Shown here: one piece after another, positions 5,937 to 14,841 of the stretch
Layout of the letters: each line of letters starts with the position of its first letter
Position numbering within the stretch: the first letter of the stretch is position 1
DNA from: Pseudomonadota bacterium
GTDB taxonomy: Bacteria; Myxococcota_A; UBA796; GCA-2862545
Reading direction: 5' to 3'
Length of the DNA: 46,113 nt
Assembly (NCBI GenBank): GCA_002862545.1
Contig: PKDJ01000130.1
Location: 1-46,113 of the forward strand
Position numbers and translations under genes: made by a program
Notes under the pieces: generated by a model
What the model was told of the DNA's origin: nothing
The model's database searches: none
The model's input: only the letters and a program-made list of their open reading frames with translations

Positions 5937-8563
5937 CTGCTCTCCCAGGCCAGTCCGGCCACGACGCGCCAGTCCGGCGCTCCGATTCCTCGGGACACTC
6001 CTGCACCCCCACCCAGTCGCCAGCGCAGCGGACCCGACCGGGCCGACACGCTCGTGAGAAGCTCGGTGGGGCGCGCGCCCGGCACGGCGCCAGCAGTCAG
6101 CCAGCGCTCTCCCTCGAGCTCGACCGACAGGCCGACGCCCGCTGACGTGGCGACAGAGACGCCGCTTCCCCACGTGAGGGCCGGACCGACGGGGATGCTG
6201 CCGACGAGGCTTCCCGCGCCCGTGCGTAGACCCGTCGTCACCGAGAGCAGGGCCGGACCGAGGGCCACCGAGCCGAGCGCCGCTCCACCGACCCGCACGC
6301 GCCCCGCGCCAACATGACGCTCCGGGGCGCCCGTCGGAACGCGCAGGTCCGAGGCCGCTCCGACATTGACAGGACCGATGGGGGCGCTGGTGCGCACCGC
6401 CAAGGTGGCGTCTCCCATCACTGGGCCCGTCGACGGAGAGAGCCCGACCACGCCGATGTGCACCGGAAGGGTGGTCCCCGCCCACACCGGACCGAGGCGG
6501 CCCCAGGCCGCGAGCCGCGCTGTCGTCACGCGTGAGACGACCGGCAGCTCGTCGCCGCCTCGACCCCGGTAGACGAGCGGCTCATCAGCCGCGTCGAGCC
6601 ACAGCTCCGCTCCACCGACAGCCTCCGGGAGACGCGCCTCGTGAACCGTCAGCAGGCCGCTACCCGGGCTTGGGACGAAGCGCTGCACATCCACGTCCTG
6701 TGCCAAGGCGGCCGTCGGGAGCCCGAGCGCCACCACCACGGCCCTGCGCCGTCGCATCACGAGCGCGAGCAGGACCACACCGAGCCAGCCACTCGTACCC
6801 GACGCCGTGCTGCACGCGCCACCGGTGAACGAGCCCCCAGAGAGACCTGGTCCACCGTCGGTACGCCCCTGGCCCCAGCGGCCGGTGTCCACTGCCGGAG
6901 TGGGCTGGCCGTCGTCACAGAAGTCCGACTCGTCGTCCGCGTCGCGCCAGTCGGGCAGCCCATCGCAGTCCACGTCGCCGGTGCCCTCCTCGACATCAGG
7001 ATCACCATCGCCGTCGCTGTCGCTGTCGCGAAAGTCGGGAACACCGTCACCATCGGTGTCGACCTCACCCTCTAGGCTGTCGAGCAGCCCGTCACCATCG
7101 CTGTCGAGGTCGAGGAAGTCGGAGACACCATCACCGTCTGTGTCGACCTCACCCTCCAGTGCGTCGAGCAGCCCATCACCGTCACTGTCGTCGTCCCGCA
7201 GCGCCGGCACACCGTCGCCATCTGGGTCCGAGAGCCCCTCGGTCACGTCCGGAATGCCATCGCCGTCCGAGTCGTCGTCGAGATGATCCGGCACCTGATC
7301 GCCGTCCGTGTCGTAGGGCGCGCAGTCACTCTCGTCGGCGTCCGACACGTCGTCGCCGTCGCTGTCGTCGTCACGCCGGTCGGGCGTGCCGTCGCCATCC
7401 GTGTCTGCGAGGCCTTCCACGTCGTCCCCGAGGCAGTCGTCGTCGCTGTCGGCGTCGGTGAAGTCGGGCCAGCCGTCCCCGTCCGTGTCTGCCCAGCCCT
7501 CGTCTGAGTCGAGGATGCCGTCGCCGTCGCTGTCCTCGTCGTCGATCACCCCATCCGCGGCAGCCATCTCGATCGCGTCGGGGACACCGTCCGCGTCGCT
7601 GTCCGCATCGTCGTCCGGGTCTGTGGGGTCCAGCTCCCACGGCGGGTCGTAGACGCCGTCCCGATCGACGTCCTCGACCCCGTCCGCCAGCCCGCCGCCA
7701 TCCGAGTCGACCACGGTGGGGTCCGTGACCGAGGTGGCGTCGCGGTCAGGAACGAAGCACCCAGACGGGTCGGTGTCGCGGTGCCGATCGACCGAGCGGA
7801 CTCCCGCCTCCAGGCCGTCGACGAGGCCGTCACCGTCTGCATCGCACTGTAGCGCGTCCGGGACGCCGTCTCCGTCGGCATCCCCTGCCCCCTCGTCGCC
7901 ATCGAGCCGCCCGTCATCATCGCTGTCGGCGTCGACGGTCGAGGTCCCGAGCAGGGACTCAGTGGGGTCTGTCAGCCCGTCGAGGTCACCGTCGATGAAC
8001 AGGCGCTCGGAAGCCGCCTCCGAGAGCGTCTCGCAGAAGCCTACGCAGCCCGTGCTGTCGGTCCAGGCACCGCGGCCCGTAGCCACGATGTCAGCCATGA
8101 CGCCCGCGACCACGGCCACATACAGAGGCCGCGCGTCTTCGCCCAGCGCGCCGAGATCAGCACCTCGGAAGGCCGTCAGCTCGACGGCTCCGTCTACGGC
8201 CGCCCATCCGTCTGGTCGTGCGCTGGCGACGACGAGCTCCCCACCGGCAAGCCCCGGCGTGCCGTCGTTGCGCAGCACCACCAGGCCATCCTCCGCGACG
8301 AGCGCAACGTCCCAGAGCTCGGGCGAGGCGCCGACGAGCACCGCGACGTCTCCGAGCACCGCATCGACGGCGACCGGCACCCGAAACGAGACCTCCCGAG
8401 CATCGGCCTGCCACGAGATCTCACCGGCGAGATCAGCCCCGGGCGCGTCTCCCGATGCATCTTCGAGCACGCCGGCTCGCGAGGGCAGCGCGACCCATGC
8501 CTCGGGATCAGGAGCTGCGTGGGAGGCAGGGATGAGGCCGAGCATCGTCAACAAGGCGAGCAT
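5933..8563 (-). CDS. TSP3-repeat MYXO-CTERM protein fused in frame to a second secreted beta-barrel protein
   Basis: An 876-residue open frame with two halves. Residues 1-~16 are a signal peptide ([16 protein letters not shown]). Residues ~17-190 form an unknown beta-rich domain with Cys173/Cys177. Residues ~190-550 are calcium-binding thrombospondin type 3 repeats rich in DxDGDG, seen at the surface of Myxococcota. Residues ~578-607 ([10 protein letters not shown], hydrophobic [10 protein letters not shown], then RRRR) look like a complete MYXO-CTERM sorting tail. Instead of a stop, the frame continues: [20 protein letters not shown] (603-622) is a textbook signal peptide, followed by ~255 residues of alternating strands ([20 protein letters not shown] onward) resembling the outer-membrane barrel that precedes OmpA domains in this phylum. 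So it is either one fusion or two genes sharing a frame, the second starting at 6757. No ribosome-binding site is seen at 6757 or at 8563. Confidence 0.85.
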   Translation of the reverse strand: MLALLTMLGLIPASHAAPDPEAWVALPSRAGVLEDASGDAPGADLAGEISWQADAREVSFRVPVAVDAVLGDVAVLVGASPELWDVALVAEDGLVVLRNDGTPGLAGGELVVASARPDGWAAVDGAVELTAFRGADLGALGEDARPLYVAVVAGVMADIVATGRGAWTDSTGCVGFCETLSEAASERLFIDGDLDGLTDPTESLLGTSTVDADSDDDGRLDGDEGAGDADGDGVPDALQCDADGDGLVDGLEAGVRSVDRHRDTDPSGCFVPDRDATSVTDPTVVDSDGGGLADGVEDVDRDGVYDPPWELDPTDPDDDADSDADGVPDAIEMAAADGVIDDEDSDGDGILDSDEGWADTDGDGWPDFTDADSDDDCLGDDVEGLADTDGDGTPDRRDDDSDGDDVSDADESDCAPYDTDGDQVPDHLDDDSDGDGIPDVTEGLSDPDGDGVPALRDDDSDGDGLLDALEGEVDTDGDGVSDFLDLDSDGDGLLDSLEGEVDTDGDGVPDFRDSDSDGDGDPDVEEGTGDVDCDGLPDWRDADDESDFCDDGQPTPAVDTGRWGQGRTDGGPGLSGGSFTGGACSTASGTSGWLGVVLLALVMRRRRAVVVALGLPTAALAQDVDVQRFVPSPGSGLLTVHEARLPEAVGGAELWLDAADEPLVYRGRGGDELPVVSRVTTARLAAWGRLGPVWAGTTLPVHIGVVGLSPSTGPVMGDATLAVRTSAPIGPVNVGAASDLRVPTGAPERHVGAGRVRVGGAALGSVALGPALLSVTTGLRTGAGSLVGSIPVGPALTWGSGVSVATSAGVGLSVELEGERWLTAGAVPGARPTELLTSVSARSGPLRWRLGGGAGVSRGIGAPDWRVVAGLAWESR
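7016..7183 (-). repeat. Tandem 84-bp duplication inside TSP3 repeats
   Basis: Residues 461-488 and 489-516 of the TSP3 protein are two 28-residue units differing at only a few positions (both begin DGDGLLD and contain [12 protein letters not shown]). The DNA is also closely similar, so this looks like a recent duplication, the usual way such repeats expand. Confidence 0.7.
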
Positions 8564-8637
8564 CGGCCACGGTTAACATGACGTGACCGCTTCCCGTGTC
8601 CTCGATGACGGCACGGAAATGGGGGTAGTGTCGGCGC

Positions 8638-11600
8638 ATGAGCACACTCCTGATCACCGCCGCCCTCGCCTCTGCAGCCCCGGCGACCGTGCTGAGGCAC
8701 GACGTGGACTGGACCCTCGGCTCGGGAGAGCGCCTGACGACCGAGGTGACCTGGGAGGTCCGCATCGACGACCCAGCGGCCTGCGTCGCCGGTCTCCGCG
8801 CCCCGCTCGGCCTCGACGGAGCCAGCGACGGTGGAGCCCTCGTGATGGAGGATCTACTCCTGGTTCCGCCCACCGCAGCAGCCGGCGACGTGTTCACGCT
8901 CACCGCGACCTCGCAGACCCAGACCTGGCAGCGCAGCGGTGCCTTCGCAACCGCACCCGACCTCCCCGTCATCGACGCGCGCGTCTCGGTGCGCGTGCCG
9001 CGCGGCACACCCCTGACGCTGTGGCACGACGACGACGCGTGGGTCGAGAGCGCCACGGCGACCTCCGCCGAGCTCTCGTGGACGAACCGCGCAGCCGACC
9101 AGCCAGCAGCGATGGCCTGGTCGAGCTGGGAGGACTGGCTGGCCGCCGGCGACCGTCTTCTCGAGGTGACAGACGACCTCCTCGGCAGCCGGGAGGGCCT
9201 CGGACGCGAGCTGGCAGGCGGACTGGCCGCCATCGACATCGGAACGATCACGGAGCGCGTGACGCGCGAGATCGAGCTGGAGCCTGGCGGGGAGTGGCAG
9301 ACCGCTCGCGCCGCGACTCGGACGGTGGCGAGCGGTCGAGGCACGGCCGCCGAGCGCGGTGTCGTGCTGATCAACCTGCTCCGCTTAGCCGGCTATGAGG
9401 CCTGGCCCGGTGCGTACGCGCTCACGGGAGGGGTCCCCGCACTCACCGTGCCCGCCCCCGCACTGCTCCAGCGCCCCCTCGTGGCCGTCGAGCGAAGAGG
9501 AGAGATCTCCTGGATTGACCCTGCGGCCGACAACGCGTCCGCGCCCGCTCTTCCAGCGTCGCTCTACGGCAGCACAGCCTGGCATGCTCGTGATGTTCCC
9601 GTGCAGGTCGGTGGCACGACGATCGCGGACGGGGAGGTCAAGCTCGTGACCGAGTCCAGGGTGTCGAGGAGCGGCGATCTCTCCTGGCGCACCGATCTGA
9701 CAGCTCGCGGTGCCGCCCGGCAGCATCTACGAGACCTGCTCGTCCCCTTGACCGTCGACGGGCGCCGGGAAGCCATCCACACGCTCTTGAAGGTCGCCCG
9801 CCCGCAGATCGCACGTCTCGACATCGACCTGGGAGGGGTCGAGCGCCCGTCGGACGAGCTGCGCATCACCGTCTCGGGCATGGACACGGAGCGCTTCGCG
9901 AGCGTCGCTGGTGGTCTTCGCGGCGAGGTGCCGCCCGTCCTGGCGCCGGCGCTCGCACGCTGGCTACCCTCGAACGTGTCGATCGAGGAGCGCGTCGCCG
10001 TCTCCGGTCCCCCAGACCTCACCGTCCTCACGACGACAGAGCTCCCTTCCGAGTATCGGGCGTCAGCGCACGTGAGTCGGGTCGGCAGCTTCGACTCGCG
10101 CAGGGCAGTCTTCGTGACGGAGGTGCTGCGACCCTATCGCCACTCGTCTGCGGCCCTCGAGATCGCGGCCACCGAGTTCCTCGACGAGGAGGCAGCACAC
10201 GGCCCCGAGGTCTGGCTCTACCCACGGATCACGTCCAACGTCGTGAAGACCGTGCGGACGACACCCGAGCTTCCAGCCGCCGAGCAGGTGACCCTCCAAG
10301 CCTTGCTTCACCTGGCAGACGGCGATGCGGCGTCTGCCGCTCGGGCTGTGAAAAAGGCTTCGAAGTCCGTCCCACTGCGCGACCTGGTCCGAAGCCTCCG
10401 AAGCACCCGACACACCGAGCTGGCCGAGCTGTGGAGCCTCTTGGCCGAGCTTCCGGAGCAGCCTGAGGACCAGCTCGCGCTCGCCACCGCCCTGCACGAG
10501 GCAGGACGAAGCCGAGACGCCTGGCTCGGAGCCTACAGCGTTCACGATGCCGCCGACCCAGCCCTTCGCCGGGAGGCGCTGCTGCTGATGCTGTCCAATC
10601 AAGTGGACACCCAGCCGGACGCAGCCGAGGATCCCGTTGGCCACGAGGCGTGGCGGGCGCCCAAATACATCGTTCAGTGGCTCGAGGAAGTCGCTCCAGC
10701 CGATCCTCGCCTCGTGCGTGTCCGAGCGCTCGAGGCGCTCGACTCGGATGCCGTCGCGACGGCCGAGCTACTCCTCGAGCGGCATCTCGAGGGGGGACCG
10801 GATGCCGCAGCAGAGGTGTTGCTGGCGCAAGCCAAGGCGCGAGCGGGCCTTCCGCTGCACGAGGTGGTCGAGCGTGTCGAGCGTGCCGTCGCCGAGGCAC
10901 CACTCGACGAGCGCATCGCCAGCGATGCAGCGGCGACCCTCACCCTGGTGGGAGCCACGGAGCGCGCCCTTCCCCACGCTCTCACCGCGGCCCGCTTCGG
11001 CCATGACGACCTCGACCTGTGGTGGTCCGCGCTAGAGACTGCGCTGGAGGTCGGAAACCTTCCCGCCGCCCTCTATGCTGCCCGGCGCGCCTCGGACATC
11101 GCACCGGAGAGCCCTGAAGCATCCTCCAAGCTGCTCGAGATGGCAACGCTGGCCGGCGACGAGGCCAGCGCGCGCCTCGCGCGAGAGCGAGGTCGCAACT
11201 TCGGCGAAGCGGGTCGGGACTGGCCCGTCCCGGTCGAGGTCCTCCTCGAGGAGACCGGACCCGAGAATGTCTTCGCCCTGCTCCTGGCCCGCGATGCCGA
11301 GGTCGTAGCGAGCGCGACCCTCCTCGAGAGGCGAGCCCGCCTTCGACTCGCCAAGGGACTCCTCGACGGTGCCGCTCGGGACGGACTGCTGCTGGATCGA
11401 CGGCATGGCAACGCGGCGGGCCATGCCATCGCGTTCGCCGCCATTGCCGGCAGGCAGCAGTCGTCCAGCAGCGCGAGCGCACTCTACCGGGCAGCCGAGC
11501 GCTCGAAAGTAGCCGCCCTCGTTGCCCTCGAGCTCGACCTGGTGATCGGTGCCCGGGACGTCGAGGCGCGTGCCGCAGCCATCGACGACGACCGGGCCAG

Positions 11601-11991
11601 GCGGATCGCTGCTGCCCTCGCATCCCCCGGCTCCGATCCGGCAAGTGACTGGCCAACCGAGCTGTCGGAGCCGAGTCGCGCCCCCACGGGCATGACGCCC
11701 AACGAGGCCCTCAGCGGTGCCGCCGGAGTCAGCGCGTGGTCCGACCCCGTGCGGCGGATCGCTGTCGTGCAGGTGGGGGGAATTACGGGCCTCCTTCCTC
11801 CACCTCTAAGCACTCTGTACACACCCGATCCTGCTCCGCTCGTGCGCCTCCCCGATGGCGGTCAGGTCTGGGCGCTCCGCGACGGCGCTCTGACGCTGTA
11901 CGCTGCGCAGACGACTCGCGATGGCCAGGAGCTGTTCGTGCTTGGATTCACTCCGGGTGCCGCGACCCGCGCTCTCATGCAGCTGCCCTAG
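8638..11991 (+). CDS. Large secreted transglutaminase-like / TPR protein
   Basis: An 1117-residue protein. A short signal peptide (MSTLLITAALASAAPA) is followed by ~190 beta-rich residues resembling DUF3857, then a segment (GRGTAAERGVVLINLLRLAGYEAWPGA cut short here, ~residues 231-257) matching the first helix of bacterial transglutaminase-like domains, where the motif is normally GxCxxxAxLLxxLLRxxGxxA. The catalytic Cys position is Ala or Thr here, so this domain is probably inactive. Residues ~560-980 are helical pairs rich in A, L, E and R, consistent with TPR-like repeats. A final beta segment (~1030-1117) ends without an anchor. Probably periplasmic. The DUF3857-transglutaminase-TPR order is a known layout, but the role is not. 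TAGTGT lies six bases before the ATG and there is no ribosome-binding site. It diverges from the TSP3 gene. Confidence 0.7.
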   Translation: MSTLLITAALASAAPATVLRHDVDWTLGSGERLTTEVTWEVRIDDPAACVAGLRAPLGLDGASDGGALVMEDLLLVPPTAAAGDVFTLTATSQTQTWQRSGAFATAPDLPVIDARVSVRVPRGTPLTLWHDDDAWVESATATSAELSWTNRAADQPAAMAWSSWEDWLAAGDRLLEVTDDLLGSREGLGRELAGGLAAIDIGTITERVTREIELEPGGEWQTARAATRTVASGRGTAAERGVVLINLLRLAGYEAWPGAYALTGGVPALTVPAPALLQRPLVAVERRGEISWIDPAADNASAPALPASLYGSTAWHARDVPVQVGGTTIADGEVKLVTESRVSRSGDLSWRTDLTARGAARQHLRDLLVPLTVDGRREAIHTLLKVARPQIARLDIDLGGVERPSDELRITVSGMDTERFASVAGGLRGEVPPVLAPALARWLPSNVSIEERVAVSGPPDLTVLTTTELPSEYRASAHVSRVGSFDSRRAVFVTEVLRPYRHSSAALEIAATEFLDEEAAHGPEVWLYPRITSNVVKTVRTTPELPAAEQVTLQALLHLADGDAASAARAVKKASKSVPLRDLVRSLRSTRHTELAELWSLLAELPEQPEDQLALATALHEAGRSRDAWLGAYSVHDAADPALRREALLLMLSNQVDTQPDAAEDPVGHEAWRAPKYIVQWLEEVAPADPRLVRVRALEALDSDAVATAELLLERHLEGGPDAAAEVLLAQAKARAGLPLHEVVERVERAVAEAPLDERIASDAAATLTLVGATERALPHALTAARFGHDDLDLWWSALETALEVGNLPAALYAARRASDIAPESPEASSKLLEMATLAGDEASARLARERGRNFGEAGRDWPVPVEVLLEETGPENVFALLLARDAEVVASATLLERRARLRLAKGLLDGAARDGLLLDRRHGNAAGHAIAFAAIAGRQQSSSSASALYRAAERSKVAALVALELDLVIGARDVEARAAAIDDDRARRIAAALASPGSDPASDWPTELSEPSRAPTGMTPNEALSGAAGVSAWSDPVRRIAVVQVGGITGLLPPPLSTLYTPDPAPLVRLPDGGQVWALRDGALTLYAAQTTRDGQELFVLGFTPGAATRALMQLP

Positions 11992-12082
11992 CCTCCGAGA
12001 TCCGCCCCGCGCCGGGTGTAAGAACGCACCTGGTCCGCCGTCTGTCGTGGAACCCATTGCTCGAGAGATTGTCGGAGTGGTC

Positions 12083-12667
12083 ATGCGCTGGGTCACACGC
12101 ATGGACGACGGGCTCGCCTTCTCCAGGCCTGGCTGGCTCTGGGTAGGGCAGCTCGCTCTGGTGGTGCTCGGAACACACCGTGGAGCAGAGCGACTGGCGG
12201 GCTACCTCGCGCGGTGGCTCGCCATGCTGCCCGCGCCGTGGCCCGACCCCGATCTCCCGCTCACGCTCGCCGCAGTGAGTGCCACGGGCATCGAGCTCTG
12301 CCTGGGTCTGTTTGCCATTGGCTGGCTTGCAGTCTGCACTCGGCAGCCCTCAGTTGGACACCAAGCCTGGCTTCGTCAGGCCTCCATCCGAGCCTTCACG
12401 GTGCCCATCTACTGGGCGGCGACCACACTGGCAGGGACCTGGACCGTCGCACTCGGCGCCGCTGACTTGGTGGGAGGAACGAGCACGATGCTCCCCGCAT
12501 TCATCGCGGTCGTCGTGCTCTGGCGAGTTGGCCTGCCTGGCTGTCTCAAGATGGCGAGACAGCTGCCACCAGCACCGAGGACCAAGGGCCTCGTTCTCGC
12601 ACCTGCGCTGCTTCTCGTGAGTGGTCTCGCCCTTCGTCACGGCCTGCCGGTCTGGGGCTGGCTGTGA
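12083..12667 (+). CDS. Hypothetical multi-pass membrane protein
   Basis: 194 residues starting at ATG 12083, chosen because GGAG lies just upstream; the frame stays open further back but loses membrane-protein character there. Four to five hydrophobic helices are visible: WLWVGQLALVVLG, LAAVSATGIELCLGLFAIGW, AFTVPIYWAATTLAGTWTVA, MLPAFIAVVVLWRVG and GLVLAPALLLVSGLAL. The pattern is loosely like Yip1-type membrane proteins, but I do not recognise a family. Its stop overlaps the GTG start of the M23 peptidase (GTGA), so the two are probably made together and may act together at the inner membrane. TAAGAA at 12019-12024 might be a -10 element. Confidence 0.65.
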   Translation: MRWVTRMDDGLAFSRPGWLWVGQLALVVLGTHRGAERLAGYLARWLAMLPAPWPDPDLPLTLAAVSATGIELCLGLFAIGWLAVCTRQPSVGHQAWLRQASIRAFTVPIYWAATTLAGTWTVALGAADLVGGTSTMLPAFIAVVVLWRVGLPGCLKMARQLPPAPRTKGLVLAPALLLVSGLALRHGLPVWGWL

Positions 12668-13620
12668 GACGCGGCGGACTGCTCGACGCCGGCATCGTGC
12701 TCGGCATCTTGGTCCTCGCAGCGGGGAGCACCCCCGTCGGAGCCCTCGGAGTCTGGGGCATTGACGCACTCCGGGGGGTCGAGCGTCCCATGCCGCAGCT
12801 CGTCGGCTTCTTCAGCTTCTCTACCCGCTCCCACCTGACAGCTGCCGTGCTGCTTCCGGTTCGCGCTCCGAGCGACAGTCCCCTCCCCGGGGCGCTCGAG
12901 GTCGCCGTCGAGCGAGTCGTCCGCACCTCGGGTCCTCCGCAGCACTACTCCACGCCCGAGGCCGCCGTCGAGGGGCTTCGACAGAGCTGGCATGAAGACC
13001 ATGACCTCGCCCTCGAGCGCTGGGCGCTCGGCCGAGATGTCGTCGAGCGCGCCGCATCGCGAGCACGCTCGGCAGGCTCGAGCGACCCAACGCGCTGGGT
13101 CGAGCTCCGCCGCTGGCTTCCCGCACATACTGCCGCCGAGGGGGACCGACTGGTGCAGGGGCCACGAGCGCTCGCGACGGTCCTCGAGCTTGCCTGGCCG
13201 ATCCAGGCCCCCCATCACGTCACAAGCGGCTACGGCTGGCGCATTCACCCGACGCTTGGCACGAAGCGCTTTCACAATGGGATCGACCTCGGAGTCCCCA
13301 TCGGAACGACCGTGTTCGCGGCCCAGAGCGGACGCATCGCGGTCGTTGGAGAGAATGCAGTCAGCGGACGCTTCGTCGTCATCGACCACGATCACGATGT
13401 GCGGACGGCGTACTGCCACCTCGACCAAGCCAACGTCACCGCCGGGGAGCATGTCGAGCGTGGCGCGCCCATTGGCGCCTCGGGCAACTCGGGGCGGTCC
13501 ACAGGACCCCACTTGCACTTCATGGTCCGACTCGCAGGAGAGACGCTCGACCCCCACCCCCTGCGACCTGAGGACGACCAGACCAGCCCCGGAGCCCTCC
13601 ACGGGCCACCGGTGCCCTGA
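12664..13620 (+). CDS. M23-family (LytM-like) metallopeptidase, membrane-anchored or exported
   Basis: 318 residues with a GTG start coupled to the preceding membrane-protein gene. An N-terminal hydrophobic segment (LLDAGIVLGILVLAAGSTPV) exports or anchors it; residues ~40-180 are a helical region of unknown function; residues ~185-305 are a full peptidase M23 domain: SGYGWRIHP, KRFHNGIDLGVPIGTTV (zinc ligands His and Asp), AYCHLDQ and the final GPHLHF (catalytic and ligand His). M23 enzymes cut glycyl or stem-peptide bonds in peptidoglycan, or act as scaffolds if inactive; all metal ligands are present here, so activity is expected. Likely role: cell-wall remodelling in the periplasm. The membrane partner may control it, which is inference from the GTGA overlap. 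Confidence 0.92.
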   Translation: MRRGGLLDAGIVLGILVLAAGSTPVGALGVWGIDALRGVERPMPQLVGFFSFSTRSHLTAAVLLPVRAPSDSPLPGALEVAVERVVRTSGPPQHYSTPEAAVEGLRQSWHEDHDLALERWALGRDVVERAASRARSAGSSDPTRWVELRRWLPAHTAAEGDRLVQGPRALATVLELAWPIQAPHHVTSGYGWRIHPTLGTKRFHNGIDLGVPIGTTVFAAQSGRIAVVGENAVSGRFVVIDHDHDVRTAYCHLDQANVTAGEHVERGAPIGASGNSGRSTGPHLHFMVRLAGETLDPHPLRPEDDQTSPGALHGPPVP

Positions 13621-13679
13621 GGAAGGAAGCCGCATGGCCGCCGCGGGTTAAGTAGCCAGCCGCTCCTCCGGACTCCGTC

Positions 13680-14285
13680 ATGCTGCTGTCGCTCCTCACC
13701 GGGCTCGCCATCGCTGCTCCGCCGACCGTAGAGCCGGCCCCGCCTAAGTCGCCCGACACGGGCGAGTACTTTCGGCTGTCGCAGGAGATCGAGAAGCTCT
13801 CGTCCCGAAACGCCTGGAGCGGCGTGACCCGCCTGTGGCCTGAGCTGCAGGCCACGGGAGTCGAGCTGTCATTGCACGACTGGATCGCCGGGGCGCATGC
13901 AGCGCGGGCGGTGGGCAACGCCGCCGAGTGTCGCTCTCGACTCGACAACGCTCGCGATCTCGTCGAAGACGCCGATACCGAGCGCGAGATCATCGAGTGG
14001 CTGGCCGAGATCGATACCCACTATGGCAAGGTCTCTCTCAAGTGCGACCTCGCTAAGAAGCCCGCTGTGCTCGAGGTGGGCACCATGCCCTTCAAGCCAG
14101 ACATGCAGCAGGCCATCGGCTTCGCGATCGAGCGCGTCACGAAGGAGTGCGACTTCGACGGCATGCTGCCAGCCGGCACGTACACGTTCGTCGTCGGTGA
14201 CAAGCGCACCGACCTACAGGTCTCGCCGAAGGTCAGCTCGGTTCAGATCGACCTTCGCCGTCACGACCGGAAGAAGAAGAAGTAG
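13680..14285 (+). CDS. Hypothetical secreted protein
   Basis: 201 residues of unknown family. It starts with a short signal peptide (MLLSLLTGLAIAAPP) and a Pro-rich linker. Residues ~25-110 are helical and might include a TPR-like hairpin; two Cys (~83 and 122) could pair. The C-terminal half has a beta-strand pattern ending TYTFVVGDKRTDLQVSP, like the PEGA-type or sandwich domains that close many secreted proteins of this phylum. The last residues are DRKKKK. No ribosome-binding site is seen; a TTAAGT hexamer (13648-13653) 27 bases upstream could be a -10 element. The 3' end overlaps the convergent membrane-protein gene by 53 bases. Confidence 0.7.
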   Translation: MLLSLLTGLAIAAPPTVEPAPPKSPDTGEYFRLSQEIEKLSSRNAWSGVTRLWPELQATGVELSLHDWIAGAHAARAVGNAAECRSRLDNARDLVEDADTEREIIEWLAEIDTHYGKVSLKCDLAKKPAVLEVGTMPFKPDMQQAIGFAIERVTKECDFDGMLPAGTYTFVVGDKRTDLQVSPKVSSVQIDLRRHDRKKKK

Positions 14286-14787
14286 CCTCGGCGAGAGCCC
14301 ACCGAAGCACCCTCGACGCCTGAACGGCAGCCCGCTGGTAGACGAGCATGATCGCCAGGACCAGCAAGGCCGCGAGGGGTCCTGACAGCTCGGCTTCTCG
14401 GCGGGCAGCGCCGAGGACGGCCAGCCACATCGCCCCGACCAGTGGTGTCATGGGCGGCGCCCAGCGGACCTGTACATGCACGCCGCCCCGTGAGCGCGCG
14501 AGATAGGCGACGCCGTGCAGACCCGCTGGAATGCCTCCCGCCCGCGATGCCCACCAGACGATGACCCCGTCCTCCATGCGCTGCCAGGTCAAGCCGCCTG
14601 CCTGCCCTCCGTCGCCCGCCGGCGGCTCCGCGATCGGCAGGAGCTCGACATGAAGAGGCAGCGTGAAGGAGAACCAGGCCCGAGCGCGCAGAGCGACAGC
14701 GAGGCGCTCGACAGCCAGTGAGCCACCGAGCACGAGCAGTGTCAGCCCGACGGTACCGAGGCTGCCATCGGCGCCAAACCAGTCCAT
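14233..14787 (-). CDS. Hypothetical membrane protein
   Basis: 184 residues if ATG 14787 is used (GGGAG just upstream, at short spacing); GTG 14796 is the alternative. Two hydrophobic regions are seen: LGTVGLTLLVLGGSLAVERLA near the N-terminus, and a pair around PLVGAMWLAVLGA and LAALLVLAIMLVY. Between them is a beta-rich stretch (FTLPLHVELLPIAEPP through GGVHVQVRWAPP), the layout of a small membrane protein with an inserted soluble domain. No family recognised. Its final 53 bases are antisense to the end of the previous gene: the (AAG) run that codes Lys on the plus strand codes Ser here. This overlap lowers confidence slightly, but membrane character and codon use support a real gene. Confidence 0.6.
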   Translation of the reverse strand: MDWFGADGSLGTVGLTLLVLGGSLAVERLAVALRARAWFSFTLPLHVELLPIAEPPAGDGGQAGGLTWQRMEDGVIVWWASRAGGIPAGLHGVAYLARSRGGVHVQVRWAPPMTPLVGAMWLAVLGAARREAELSGPLAALLVLAIMLVYQRAAVQASRVLRWALAEATSSSSGRDGEGRSEPS

Positions 14788-14841
14788 GTCTCCCACGTAC
14801 CCTAGCGAGCCTCGACAGACAGGTCCGTGCTAGCCAGAGAC

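Noticed and set aside
5937-6485. N-terminal extension of the Nudix frame up to 6485
   Set aside because: It lies wholly inside the TSP3/barrel gene in another frame; the ATG at 5936 with ATGA coupling is the natural start.
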